Shown here one piece after another: positions 32,601-47,600 of a stretch of DNA of 64,000 nucleotides. Origin of the DNA: Antedon mediterranea (taxonomy: Eukaryota; Echinodermata; Crinoidea; Comatulida; Antedonidae); the NCBI RefSeq assembly GCF_964355755.1, contig NC_092676.1, positions 29,523,871-29,587,870 of the forward strand. The letters run 5' to 3'. The notes under the pieces are model-generated. The model was not told the origin of the DNA and made no database searches. It saw nothing but the letters and a program-made list of their open reading frames with translations. Both the position numbers and the translations under genes were made by a program. Position 1 is the first letter of the stretch. Every line of letters begins with the position of its first letter.

Positions 32601-35600
32601 TTACTACTAAAGTTAAATATTTCATGAGGTTTCAGTAAAATTTAATTCTTATTCAATTGGCAACAAGATAGGTTATTTGTGTATTCTGTAGCGCATTTAC
32701 ATTAAAACCTCTCAATGCACTGTACAGTTGTGTAGAAACCTTAAAATCACAAATACTGTATAAAGACTTAATTTTAATGCAAAACACAGTACAGTTGATA
32801 AAATGTAAACAAATTAAAAAGTTACAAATGTTGACAGAAAAATACCATAAACGCGTGGTCGCTGTACAGTAGGTTCGGTTTGTTTACAAGGAATACAGTA
32901 TTTGCTGTACAAGAGTAATTGTTGCGGAACTTTGTGTAAAATGGCTTCGAACAGATTACAGATTAGTTTGTTACATGTGTAGAGAACTCTCTTCGTATAC
33001 AGTAGCATCTGAAAGACAATTACACAAAATCTTGAATCTACTATATCTTGCGGTGGCAGTATGGGCTATGGCAGTCTGGGCTATGGCAGTCATTGTTATT
33101 ACAGATGTAAATGTGTTTGGTATAGATAAGTAAGAAAATAATTCTTAAATACTATTTAGTATTAATTTAATATTTAAATAATTTTTTTTTTTTGGATGAT
33201 CCAAAACTCAAGTTTTACGGTTTTATTCCCTTTGGATCATCCAAAAGAAAAAAACCTTAATACTGTACTAATATTAATTTAATGGAATATTATTATAGAG
33301 ACCACTCATAAAGATACAATCTACTTGTATTATTTTCATCTCAGACAACGTTTGTTTACTTTGTGTTGTATACCTTTGACATGCTGTGACAGGTTGGAGG
33401 GAAATTCCCTGGAAGTCATGTGACACAGTAGTAGACATAATTAAAGTAGCTTATCAAATGGATACCAAAAATGACAGTTGTATTATAATTACATTTGTTT
33501 TGCCTGGGTTGGTCACCTGAAAAGCATTCTATTGTCTCACCTAACCCTGATCCAACAGGCTTAGAAAACTAGGTCACACAAGGTCGCAAAGCTGCATAAA
33601 TTAATAAAATATTTTCACATGAGCAGTTGTGAAATTGCTCCTTTAAAAAGTGTATTGACACCTGATGTAAATAGATTGTGATGTCATCATATTGCAGCTG
33701 TGACTACTCCCTTCTGGGTTTGAGGGAAGGGATCGGTGACACCAGGGAAGTAAGGTATGTTTTTAATGGGTTACAGCATATCGTCCAGTCTTGCAAGACT
33801 ATCCCTGGTTACTGTATATCTTTATGATTCACTTTTTAGAATAACATTTACGTTCAAGTTATACCATAATCCCTGTACAGTATACCATTTACTGTTTGTT
33901 CTCTCTGAATTATCAAGTTTTGAGGAAAAGAAAAATTAGAAATTCATGTTAAAAATCAAATCATATTTCATATAAAATGGCTGTTCTCCAAAATTAAAAA
34001 ATGTGATTTAAAAAAAATGACCACATGGCTTTAATCTGATGACAATACACAAGCTGCATAGCATTCATGTACAGTACTGTATTCTACAAACTGTGTAGGA
34101 CTTAATGGTTCTGTACAATGGTACATACTGTACAGTGTAATCTTTGTTTACTGTCCGCCATATTGTCTCTTTCCGTAGAAAAGAATAGATGTTTTCTAAT
34201 GGTGATAGACATGTGGTTATAACAATTGAGTTGATGATAGTAAAATAACGTCCTGTCCACTCTCTTGTGTATAGAGTGCTACCATTTATTTGTTACAGAT
34301 GGTTCATATAGCTGCTGGCTTCTCTATTGTTATGTAAAATCTTCTTTGTTGCGATTCACCTTTGGCTATTTGACAGGCAGTGGAGGAATAGACAATAGAT
34401 GAATATTATAATGCTGGTACATGCTCTCTGTAGATTTACATTTAGTTGTACTGGACAGAGTTTAGTAGTATGATAACTGGGAAGAAGTCTAAATCAATTA
34501 ATTTATTTCAAGGCATTTTACCAGCTAATTGTTTTCCATTCAGTTGGTTATTTTAAGTCATTTTACCAGCTATTTTTTTCCAATCAGTTGGTTATTTTAA
34601 GGCATTTTACCAGCTAATTGTTTTCCATTCAGTTGGTTATTTTAAGGCATTTTACCAGCTAATTTTCGTCCATTTAGTTGACCTGTGTTTATACAACACC
34701 CTAAAGTTGAATCCGTCTTTTATAATTTTTAGCGTGTTGCACGGGCCGAGGTCAACCCCACAAAAACCTTGCAGTTATACATGAAATCGTAATACCGTCT
34801 TATACCGTAGTTCATAATCCTAAGTTGTACAATATACTTGCATGCATTATGAATTAATATGAGTTTATATTAAAGGGGGATTCTGGGTTTAAAATTGCTT
34901 TTAAATATCGTTTATTTATTAAATAAAAAATATTATAACAATATAGACATGTCAGAATGAAGAAGTAATAACGAGAAATTAAAAAAATTAAATTTCATAT
35001 ACATTTTAGGGTAAATTCATGGAAAGTCTGTTTTTCAGCAGCTTAGGGAAGCTCATTAATATTCATGAGATATTCACAAAATCACGTCATCAGGATTCCA
35101 AACTCGCGACGTCAAGCTTGTACGTTGTGTTCTCTCTCCCCTGTCAAACGACAACCACCCGATCATTGTGAAATACATTTTTTGTAGATTTTCTAAGCTA
35201 GGCCTAAAGTGTAATAATAACAGTAGTAGCATATATTTATTTGACATTTAATGAAATACAAAATTTAGTACAGATTACGGAGTCATAAATTATACTATTT
35301 TTATACCTCGAATAGTACAGATCGTATATCGGCTTCACGTACTAGGCTAGGCCTGGATAAGCAAGCCTGCGAGCTACAGCGATTTTAATTGCTTTTGCTT
35401 ATCCTTGCCTCCTTAGATTTTCACCTGTCTTGTTTTTGTTACCTGTATTTCGATTTTAAAGGCTAAATAAAGAATGAATGAATGAATGAAGGCCTAGCCT
35501 AAATCATTTTATTCATGGGTTTGGCCATTTCTGACTAGGGATTCCATGCCACGATGGCTACGTTAAAACATTGGTGCCATCATTCATGGGCCTAGCTAGC

Positions 35601-38600
35601 CTATTACTAAACGATTGGCCCATAAATAACAAAACGCAGTGGATTCCAAACCCATCCTATCAACCAAACTCCTAAACAATCTAAACCTAAAACGTTCTAC
35701 AAAAATCGGCTGTAAATATTGAGGCAAAACAAGGTCCGATCGCCGTCCGCACGTATGGTGTCCCGATCGTCTAATAAGTAGGCCTAAAATAGGCCTAGTT
35801 TACTCTCCAAAAAAGCGGATACTGCATCAAGCAAGTAGACCGGTAGTAGGAAGGAGACCTAGCCGATCCGGGACCTAGCCGATCCGGCCCAGTTAAAAAT
35901 TGAGCTAGCTAGTGTAGTAGACCCTATGCGAATTGATACTACCAGGCCTTTTACTATAGGCTACACTTGTTAAAATTAGCAATACTGTACTTATGTTTAC
36001 AAATATTCCAACTCTCTCATTCGAGCTATTTTATCTATACCATTCCGGTAGGTCGAGTCGACCTTCAATCAAATACTGTACATTGTTCATGTTGTGATTA
36101 TAGACGGGGTATACTCGACCCGACCAGTTTTGTATTGTATACTGTATCTGCTTATCACGTGACAATGCCAGGCATGGGCAGAGAGAGCATGTGTATCGTC
36201 GTCTCGCTCTCCTCACTCAGCAGGAATGTATACGTTACGCTTCATTGATTTTGATTCGAAGGCTTTCCCTAAGTCAGTGCGAAAATCGGCAAACGTAAAG
36301 TGCAAACTTATCTAATTTTTCACTGTTTTGATAGATTTTCATAGAAAATTGACTTTATAAATGGGAAGACCGACTAAAATTACATCAGATAAGTATAATT
36401 TTACAAAAGTAATTGATATGGGTAATGATAACGAGTCGTCGGAAGATTGACCATTTCACGAATTTCCTATTCTGTAACCACAGTGTGATTTTGCCGTAGC
36501 TGCACTTGTAATCTGGCCTCATTTCACAGCCTTCGTTCTGCTTCACTGGGCGCTTATATAAATTGAAACTTTTACCGTTCAAGAGACAAACAAATATATT
36601 TTACATTTTTTACTATTCATTTTAAACCCGGAACCTCCCTTTAAGGATTTTAATAAAGGATGATTTCGTTTAAAATTTAGTTATTCAATTATTGATTTTT
36701 TAAATCTGCTTTTGAAATTAGAAAAAAAAATGTTTTAGAATTAGGATAAAACTATGCTACATTTTGCCAAATTATGCTAACATTTGATTAGCGTTAATGT
36801 TAAGTGCTAAATCGGTTAAAATATGCAAAAAAGCACAATATCTACTAGATTTGGTCAACATTTTCACAGCACATACTTTTATTTAACGACAGGTCAAAAC
36901 AATACCCTGAGGACACTTCCAACACGCCAACAGCAACCGGGAATCCACAAAATTTTAGGATTCAGCCAAGTAGCCTTTTTTGCAATTAAAATCTCATTAC
37001 ACGGAATCTCATCGATGTTATACAACACACTTCTCGTAGGCGTGTTGAATATGCGTGTAATAGCGTGTTGTATAAACGCGCCCTTAGTTATTTCAAGGCA
37101 TTTTACCAGCTAATTTTTGTCCATTCGGTTAGTTATTTTAAGGCATTTTACCAGCTATTTGTCCTTTTAGTCAGTTATTTAACGTCTTCCACCTACCTAA
37201 ATTTAAGTACAGTACATTACTACTACGTGGTCAGTTTAAGGAATTCAATCAGCTAAATGTCTCGCACTCTGTCACTTATTTTAATGCCTGTCTTCCACCC
37301 AGCTAAACTGCCTTCAAATTGCAACCAATACAACATTTTATTATTCAAAAGTATTTGTTTCACAAAAAAAAACAACTTGTTATATCGGAAGTAATGAAAA
37401 TATCAAATGACATTTTTTTATATTGACGATGAAATTGATGTAAGAAAATCGGATTGTTCCTGTCATCTTGCCGCGCGAGTTGTTACTATACGGACATTAA
37501 CGTCTTTACTCACCGATATGAAGGTATTTGCCAAGTCTTAACAAAAAAATCTAAATTATGGTCTTGTCTGTATTAATACTGCCCTGGATTCCTTATTGAA
37601 TGACATCTTATGGCCCTTGGTAATTAACGGCTGATATTGTCAATATGATTTATGATGAAAACTGTATTTTCTAAAAATAGATTGTAATCCCTTGGTATTA
37701 TAAACCTTAGTTAAAATGACATGATTTAATGTAACACCTGTAAACTGGCAAAGTGATCCTAGTTTCTTCAAATAATTGAGGTCATGACCCTATTCTGACA
37801 GGTATTTAATGTTTACATAAGTGCATTGAATAATTCACTTGAGTCTATTTGTCTGTGACTAATAATAGATGCTAAAAATAGATCAGGGGATACCCTTATT
37901 TGGGATGCTGACTGCTAATCTACTAGGGAAATCCTTTTTGCCTTATCATGCTAATGAATCTGTGATGACTTATATTATCATCTTGGACGATAAGCCCAGA
38001 CAATAATAATTTAATGTACATAGTTTCGTTATTTCCGTGGACATTCATTGGTGATTTATACTAAGATCTTCTGCTAAAAAGATTTCTTCATACAAATCAA
38101 AGATGTTTTAAGACAAAACATGGAAACAAGAAAATGCAATTATTTCATGGTACACAGCACCGATTTGTAGGATAGGGTGTACATCAAAAATGGTATGATA
38201 ACCTACCCTACCAGCATCTTCATGTCCTTTATCAATAAAACAACCTATAATATTAATAATAATAACAGGATTTTTATAGCGCACATACCACTCAAGAGTG
38301 CTCAAGGCGCATTCAAAAAATAAAAACAAATCATACAAATGCCTAACAAAAAAAATGCATTGTTCCTATATGACTAAAAGAATTAATATTAACTGAAACC
38401 CTAATAATGTTAACTGGACTTAACTGTATTTAGTGCAATTAGTTTCCTAGTGTGAAGCACTCCTAAGACTTGTCTTATGGCAACTTTCCTATTGAGTCTA
38501 GTTAGGTTAACGGCTAAAACTTAGCTTAAAGAAAACCAAAATAGTTTTACACCTGTAAATGAGCCTGGGTATACCAATAAATTAAATATTCGTTGTCCTA

Positions 38601-41600
38601 TTCTTGGAAGTAGTGTCTCCTATGGCTTCAGGGTTGTATTACTGTATTGTTGTTATTTATTCAGGCAAAATATACATTTTACAAAATGTAATACAAATTA
38701 ATTAAGTAAACAAACATGATGTAAGGAGAAAATAAATAGTCACTAGCTGATAATAGGAAAGCACAAAAGCAGCCTAACTAAGCCACTGTCCCTAATTAGT
38801 GTAGATGTGCGTATCTCTAGCCAATGACTCCTACTGTAAATAGTACAGTATAAGATGATGATATGATATCAATGAATTGCCTAAATGTTAATTCACAACA
38901 TTTTTTACTATAGGGTCAACAGTTCAAAATGTGTAATATAATGATTGATGATCTCAAAGTACATACTTAATCTGGTCTTGTTTCTAAATTGAGTAATCCT
39001 AAATGAATGAGTAACAGAATTTGTACTAAAAGCCTTTGGGACGGAGATTAAGATTAAATCAAAAGGACTTGTAATTTTGAGTGTTCAGGTTAAAAGGCAA
39101 ATGTATGATAATGTGATTAATAAATTTTAGCTCATGCGAGCTAGCCGTTAACAATGTCGTCAATGGTATTGAGGACCGATTTGGGGGAGGAAATCGGCCT
39201 CTATGCCAAATTGGTGAATACTTTCGTGATTAGTAAAAACATGGAATGGCAGCAAGATCGAGTTTCAAACAAAATTGCATTTGCTTGCCACCACTGAGTG
39301 AGTGGCAAGCAAATAATAACAGCAGAGTGGCATTCAGGACTAATAGCAGAGTGTAAGGCATTCAGGACTAATAGCAGAGTGTAAGGCATTCAGGACTAAT
39401 AGCACAGTGTATGGCATTCAGGACTAATAGCAGAGTGTAAGGCATTCAGGACTAATAGCAGAGTGTAAGGCATTCAGGACTAATAGCACAGTGTATTATG
39501 GAAATGGAAACATTACAAGTATTAATAAGTTAATGTGCAAAGGATTCACCAAGCAAATACAATGTTCACATAACGAACGTTGTAACCTCGTTTTCAAATC
39601 AAACTTGCTATCAATTGCGATCAACCTATAATTTCCTGTGCATGTGTCCCGATGAGGTATGGACAGGGTTACCTACCAGTCTCATAAATGTTTATATTTT
39701 TCAAAACACTATTTTAATTTACTTTTTATTTATTGTTCAGCAACATGCAGGTTTTATTTTCTGGACATTTCTAAAGTTTCATAAAATATTGTGTTTTTAT
39801 TGCTTTTATTTTTCAGATGAACATGATGCCAGATGGTGGTCCTATGCAGAAAAGGCCAAACCCATTCCAACCATCTCCCTACCAACAAGGTCAATATGGT
39901 GCTGGTGGTGGTAGGCCTTACCCGGGCATGCCTCCCTCACGTTACCCAATGCCCAACATTAGAGGTCAAGCTATACCTAGCTCTGTTACTGGTAATGGCC
40001 CTTATTCCCAACAGGTTTGTTGAATATTATTTTATTTTTATCATAAATTTAGCATGATTTCTGGGAAATCTTCAGCTCCCACCTTTCTCCCCAAAATAAA
40101 AGTTTTCATTCGTCATTTTTATTTTGGAATGTATGGCAAAAATTGACATGGATGGAACCAAATGCAGATTAATTCACTCCAATCACATTTTAGTGCCTTG
40201 CGTTCTCACTAGTGCCTTGCGTTCTCACTAGTGCCTTGCGTTCTCACTAGTGCCTTGCGTTCTCACTAGTGCCTTGCGTTCTCACTAGTGCCTTGCGTTC
40301 TCACTAGTGCCTTGCGTTCACACTAGTGCCTTGCCATTTCACTAGTACCATGCGTTTACACTAGTGCCATGCGTTTACACTAGTGCCATGCGTTTACACT
40401 AGTGCCTTGCGTTCACACTACTGCCTGGCGTTCACACTAGTGCCTTGCGTTCACATTAGTGCTTTGCGTTCACACTGGTGTAATGCCCTGTATTCTTATT
40501 AGTGCTCTGAGAAATTGAATGGTTAGTTGTAGGAAATCTACCAGCAGAATTTAATAAAATGTTTGTTTCTACTTGGACGCAATGCAATGACGTATCTGCA
40601 ACTCAAGTGAATTGGCCAATCACCAGCGACGGTTTGAATGATCCATCGTCCTTGTATTGCGTTCAAGTGGGAACCAGCTTAACTAACACATTAACTTTAA
40701 CCATACTAACATACAGAGAAACTACCTGTGTGGACATTAGGTACTGTCTTAATAATGCTTGTTGCAAGTATGAAAACATCTACATACTCATAGACTATGT
40801 GCATTGTGATAGCTTGTGTTTATGACAGACACCAAATTTCGAATTTGATATAGTTGTCACTTTAATATTGAGAATGCACTAACGCTTGTTGCGCAATAAT
40901 TTGCAAGGTGCTTTACTAGTGAAATTGTATATTCCCTATATTCCCTTGTATCTGTGAAACTTGATTAAGTATTTAATCTAAGTCTTATAATAAATGTCTT
41001 GCTTGCTCCATTTCTCATTCTCAACTATTCAAATTGAAACATGGCATGCATCTTAAAACAAATCACTTAAATGATATAAGTATGTTATTACAGTATTTAA
41101 ATTATTGAATGAAAGCTATTAACATTGTTTTATCATTCAACAAATAAATAATATTACTACGCAATTAAATGGGTGTGATTGAACATGATAATGTACTTAT
41201 AAATATAATGCATTGAATACGCTAGTAAAGTTATCACAAATCCATTAAAAAGTCCTTGTTGGCTATAACACGGTTACAAATTTCATGTCGCTATTTTGAC
41301 TCTAATAACTAAAAATGGGACAAATTTCAATATTATTTACAGTACTAGTAAAAAGATAGAATTACATTTTTTCCCCAATAACTTTATAAATGTAATTTTA
41401 ACAGCATCAAATACTACAAACTATAGCATGTCGCTTTAAATACCAGTACAAAAAGCAATGGTTTACTATAATCAAATTATGAGCTTCCCAAAAAAAAACA
41501 AAATATGTTTTAATATCTTTTTTTTATTCTAAAAAAAAAAAAACCAAGCTCTGAATCGTACCCGTAGAATGATATTTTATTGCTGTTGAGAATAAGACAA

Positions 41601-44600
41601 GAAATTAAGGATAAAGAATTTATTTACTAACCAAACTAAACTATAAAAAATAAATAACCAAATTGACTAAAATGAATGCTTTTGACTAAAATCTACTAAT
41701 GTAAATTAAATCCATAGTGGATTTTTTATAATTCACTGTATTTCTATTGACATGACGACTTTTCTCCCAAATAGCTTGGTTCCCAAAACATCACCTCAAA
41801 CAAACAACAGCAGAATTACATGTTACAGAAACAACAAAAAGCCAATTCGAAGCAAAAGGTTTGTTGATAAGATTTTACATGACATGAAATATCTTAAAAG
41901 ATGAATTGCAAATGTAGAACACGGCCATAAATGCTGTTCATACCGTTTTGTAATAACGTCAACCTATTTTCTGTTCTAGATTTTGTAGACTCAAATAATA
42001 TATTGAAAGCAACACATTAAGTATACATGTACAATATTGAATGAAAAAATTCAACATAATTAATTGTATAATAAAAACACATTTAAAAATGCATAAATTC
42101 AGATTATTTTACAGTAATTAAAACAAAATTAATTAAGCATTTAATTGATTGATAATAACTACAAATTATTAATACATATTTGGTTATCAAAAATGAAAGT
42201 AGAATTGCGTCTATTGTTTCTGCTAAGAAGAGTATCTAGTTGATATATCCCAGAGACCCTTGGTCATTATTAAGTGATTAACTAACCTTGCGGTTATAAT
42301 CACTTATTATTGATCTATAATTAACCGACTTGGTTTCAACTTTATTAAGGTATCCCCATCAGAGGAACACATTGTTAAAAACCTGTTCAGAAAGCAATTC
42401 TGAAATTGTAGACACAATCATAACACTGCACTATAGCTTGTTTTAAAAAAAAAATCTCAAATTGAAAATGTTTACGTAATATTTCCATTTCAAATCCGCA
42501 ACATTGATCAAAAAATGTCAAAATAATGTTTTTTAGGTTGACATTGTGGATAGTTTTAATGATGTTTTGAAATGGTTGAATTTGAGTCGTTAGGTGTTGA
42601 GATTTTCTTGTCAAAGAGTTAATACAATATCATTTATATTAGCTATGGCCTTGTTGTATACTGCAATGCTGTATTGAAACTACTGGGGTGTGGCTTTCAG
42701 TTCACTCACTAAAATCCACATTATTCACTGTACCAGTTCAGTCATAAAGATAGTGTTCATGTCAAATGAATGTGTAGGTTTTACACTTAGTAATATTAGA
42801 TTAAGATATTTCTTTGGTATAACTCAGTAGTGTTTCTTTTGTTGTTTCCTGTTGGGGCTGTTAGCAATCCATTTAGCCATGTGACCTCACACAGCATAGC
42901 AAGCTGAATTGCATTATCATCTGCTATGCACTCCTGATTTCTTTTTCTACTAAATGACTGTTTTTGATCAATTTCAAAAATTGAATGTTATCTGATACAA
43001 CATAGTCTGTATATATGTAATTCCTTATGTTTTCAGAAGATTCCATTATTAAGGCAAGAGCTTCAGTGTGAACAAACAATCTCCTCAGCTAATGGGATAA
43101 TATAAATGCAGCTGTTTGACCTTTCTGTTTTATACTATTAGTTTGAAGACTAGTCATACGTATAGGTATACTACAATTTATATTTTCTTGGTTAAAAAAT
43201 AACCAACGACGTTTTATGGCTATGTATTCAGTAGAAGGGTATTATTATTATTTAATTGTAACACAATAGAGCGTGTTGGCAATGTACTAGCTGTATTTGC
43301 CTGCAGTATCTAAAGCCGGAACTACATCACTATGCAAATGACCTAGCCGTCTCATCAATACTGCATTAGTCATGCATGCAAGCAAGCTAGCGTATACAGC
43401 TGCTCAACTGTGTTGAAAAGAAACGATCAAGCCACAGAATAGCAGCCAAACAGCCCTTTAATAATAAAGTTTTCAAAGGGCCTAGAATATACATGGGAAA
43501 TTTACTGCAGTGGGAAATTAAGTGAGCCGCTACAATGCAAAGGATGATTGAAACACAACAAATGTTTTATTCGAATGAAAGCAAGGCTTTATGTCCTTTC
43601 TGGCATTGTTACTAGATTTTGTAAAAGTGTTTTCTTAGATTTCCAAATGAAATCATCTACATATAATACAGACACTTAAGTATTTCTTTACAAATTACAT
43701 GTATTTTATAAGCATAAATAATTTTCTATTAATTACATCTGAATGCTGTAAAAAAAATTGCCAGACCAAGAATTAAAAAAAAAAGAATAATATAGTGAAT
43801 CTCTGCAGATAACTGTATTGATTTGTTGTAGTATTTTTTGTTTTATGATTTTTTGACTGGAAATCAATTTGATTTTAAAATGTGTCTATTTAGTATTTAT
43901 TACATCCCAATTTCAGTAAATTGGCATTTTCTCAATTACACTTTATTTATCTTAATTACAGTTTATTTATTGTCAACTATAATAGAAACAGTATTGTACT
44001 ATATTTAATAATAATTAAATATAATTGTATTGTAGTTATCTAAATTTTTTACCAATGTTCCTGCGTAGCTCCAAGGTTGTAGGTATTGTGTGTGTTTTTT
44101 CTGTTTTTATTAGAGTACAGAAGCGTGTAATATTAGTGTGAATAGGTTTGTTGTTCAAAATAAAGCTAGATTTAAATACAAGTAGTTTTATAGTGCAACT
44201 ATATTCATGTATAGTAATTCATTATAGTGGGACTTTGTGTTCTGAAAATCCGTGTAGTCTGCATTAGAAGCACTATGTAGTATTTGGAGAGGCAAATTTG
44301 TTTTGTTTTGTGAAGGAAATAAAGCGTCTTTTAAAGGCTGGTTCATTGTGACCAGCTCAATGCCTTCCTGTCTGTATGGCCTTGCTAGGCTTATTATGCT
44401 GTTATAAAAAGGCTTGGGTCAGGTTAGGCCAATTTCCCATGTGCTTGAGTTCAAACTAATTAGTCAAGCCATTTAGTTTCTGTTGGCTTAGTTACAATAT
44501 AACCATATTCTTTCTATTCATTTGTACAGTTTAGTATTAACTATTACCTTTTTGATATAAAGGTGTAGTTCTAAGTTTGTAGGACTTATTTAAAGATAAT

Positions 44601-47600
44601 TATTCTATTTTATATAAATCCTTAATTTAAATGCTGAAAAAATAAAAAAAATTAAAATAAAATGTAAAATTTATATAACTTAAACAATTTAAATTATATT
44701 TTTATTTGAAAAAAAAATTATTTGCATTAAGATCACAATTTTACACAATATGGATTAATTAGTATTGGATTTGAACCTAGACCTTTAAGTCAAAATGGAA
44801 GAAGCTACTCCAGCTTTAAGGTTGGGTGCTGAAATATTAAAGGGTGTTGACTGAATTTTTAAATATTGCTATTGCTAATATAAGTATTAATGGGTGTCTG
44901 GTAAAAATTAAGGCATGTGAAAAGCTTTGAAATATACAGTAGTGTACTGTAAACTTGTATCTGTACATTTAATTTGCTCACCACCTCCGAACACAGCTAT
45001 TAATATACTGTACATGCTAACCAGCTTTAGCAAACCATGGTTAAAACCTTTACTGAATGACAGTATCGTGATTGTATATATTTATCAATTTTATTGTTTT
45101 GCCCTTTGTGTGGGCAATGTCATTATACAATGATAACACAATAAATAAAAAAATATAGGTCTATCTGTCTATATCACCATAATTCATAATAAAAACTGAT
45201 GTATACACAGGTTTGTTATCTCAAGGATATCGTGTATAGAAAGCAGTGTACTTGACAAGCAAATAATATAATTACAATTATTTCATAATAAGATGTACTA
45301 AAAATAGAATTGTGATAGGGTCATTATAATTACATTTAATAGAAACCACAATGTTGGGGAATCCCTTGTTTTGTTTTATGAGCTATGCTATAAATAGATT
45401 GGTCAATATGGGGTCATTATGATGACCTTTAGAAACCACAATGTTGGGAAATCCCTTGTTTTGTAATCTTTTACTAACCTAATTGCCAAATTGATAATGG
45501 TAGTAAGAAATCCCATTGTTGTGACCTCATAAAAAGCCATAAAACATATTAATTGCCAAGTTACCTTTTATATTATTTTGAATATCTCGTTTTATTATTA
45601 GGTCGTCAAAAAATATTTAAACTGTCTAGAAATTCCAAAACATCTTTTTTAATGACACAATAATAGTTAAATTACGTCGATAATGAAATAATATAAGCTA
45701 AAAATTCATACCTAGAATGCGTATTCATAAACATTATTTTAATAGTTATCTCGTTCATTTATTGATTTTCTCAGTTTTTAAAAATAATCTCAATATTTTA
45801 AATGTAAATGCATTTGCACTTTAAACAACAAGTTTACTCGTACTATTAATAAAGCGTGAAATAAGTCTTATGATGAATGCACATCACATTTATCTAGATC
45901 ACTTAGATTGAATGTTTTCTAATATCAATTTCGTTCTCTCTTGGATTACCTATTGCATTTAACGATACATAATAAACTCAAGTATTTTGCAATATAATCC
46001 TTTTCTCTTAAAGTGCAATTTTCATCTTCAATTTATTTTTTTAAACTGGTTTATATTGTATCATGTACTGTAGGTGAATTTTCACACACGTTATGTTCAA
46101 AACATTTATGTTTTTGTCGGTAGTTTATCTGATTCACGACTTAAAAACAAATGTTAAAGAATATAATATCATAGAAACATGTGTATGTTCATATAAGGTT
46201 TCTAAAGCTAGTAATATTTGCATGATTTATTTGTAGAAATGTGTAGATGCTAGGCTGAGAACAAACATTTTGCATATAAATATCAGTCTGAATTTATATT
46301 ATTAGTTCATTAATGAAATGTATATGGAAACAGAATGAATAGTTAGTGTGTTTGTAGAACCTTGTCATCTGCTTTATGAATCTTCAACAAGAAAATGTAC
46401 GGACCTTGCTTCATAATTTTTAAATTAAAGCATGCTTTGGTAAAAAATGAAATGAATGTCGTACACAATGCAAATTGAATGTTTTACAGGGAACCCCTAT
46501 CGAATCTAGCTCAAGAGCTTGTAGGGTTTTCCACTTTCTCTCATCCTGTCATTTGTATAAATGTATTTGTACAGTCAACTCTCCCAATACTGGACTCTCT
46601 GAAAACTGGAAACTCTCCCAATATGAGACTTTTCTTGGAAGCTAAACAGTCCTAAATTCATTTTTACCATTAATAACATGTTTTGAATACCAGACTTTCT
46701 GGGAAATCAGACATATTTCACCAGCCTAAAGGTGTCCGGTATTGGGAGAGTTGATGAATAAAAAACAGCTAATTATGACCAGTTTTGTATCTTTTAAAAT
46801 CGCCATTTGATGAAGCGAATACAAATTTTGTTTTTAAACTACAAAAAGCTTAGAAAATGGTAATCAGCAATCTAGTAGGTGTATTTGAATATTTAATGGT
46901 TTCTCATTGATATTTCATGAACGTAGCAGTTAACGGCTAATGAATATTTACAGTAACTACAGGAGACTGTTTATTCGCTCCTGTACGCCACAATACGGTG
47001 AAACGAATGTTATTAAACATTATATAGCTCAAATGTGAGAACTGATAAGACAAAAAGTCAAACATCCAAAATATTTTCAATATATCCACCCTAAAAATCC
47101 AATAAGTTTCACATTTTTAATTAAACTTTCAATTTTCACTGTAAATATTGTACATTGAAAGGTAATTTTTTCCCATCATAGCATATCTTGGCTGTTATGC
47201 ATTGCAAAATACTTTGTGCCTCATATAATAGTTTGAAGGGGTCAAACTGTAAATCATGATGCTGCTGAAGAAAGTTACCATAGCAACTACATCATTGTAT
47301 TTCCTTGGTAAAGTGCAGAGTAGTATGCTCACAGGCCATCTATGTGTAGTTGACTCAACTTCCTTTATGGAATCTACCATTTTCTAAATGGGTAACTAAA
47401 TCAATGTGCAATTAAATAGGAATGTACCATTATTATCAGAGGGGTAAAAAGATGATCACATGCTTTTAGAATAGATTCTGTAGTTCTATTGTGTGTAGAA
47501 TATTGCTTCCTGCTATAAAGTATTGCAAATGCGTTTACTAATGCCGTGCCTTGGTAGATGATTGATATTAAAGACAACACATTATATTTAGAAACACAAT

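Larger units (their letters stand above)
34500..37180. repeat. 45-bp minisatellite split by an insertion
   Basis: The unit is GGCATTTTACCAGCTAATTG followed by TTTTCCATTCAGTTGGTTATTTTAA. About four copies lie at 34500-34679 and about two more at 37086-37180. The array breaks off at CATTTAGTTG and resumes at GTTATTTCAAGGC, so it was continuous before the insertion. Confidence 0.85.
29640..39816 (+). other. ARID1 intron 1 (10.2 kb)
   Basis: It contains a Tigger-like element (30504-31797), a small hairpin (33191-33245), a 45-bp minisatellite split by nested transposons (34500-37180), a SINE-like patch (about 38262-38345) and a 28-bp minisatellite (39330-39495). The remainder is AT-rich with no conserved feature visible. 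No other gene is seen inside. Confidence 0.7.

Noticed and set aside
40191-40475. Regular 19-bp repeats considered as a CRISPR array
   Set aside because: The units are contiguous with no spacers, and the context is an animal intron.
40700-46500. Small open frames in ARID1 intron 2
   Set aside because: They are AT-rich random frames without family resemblance, splice logic or codon bias.
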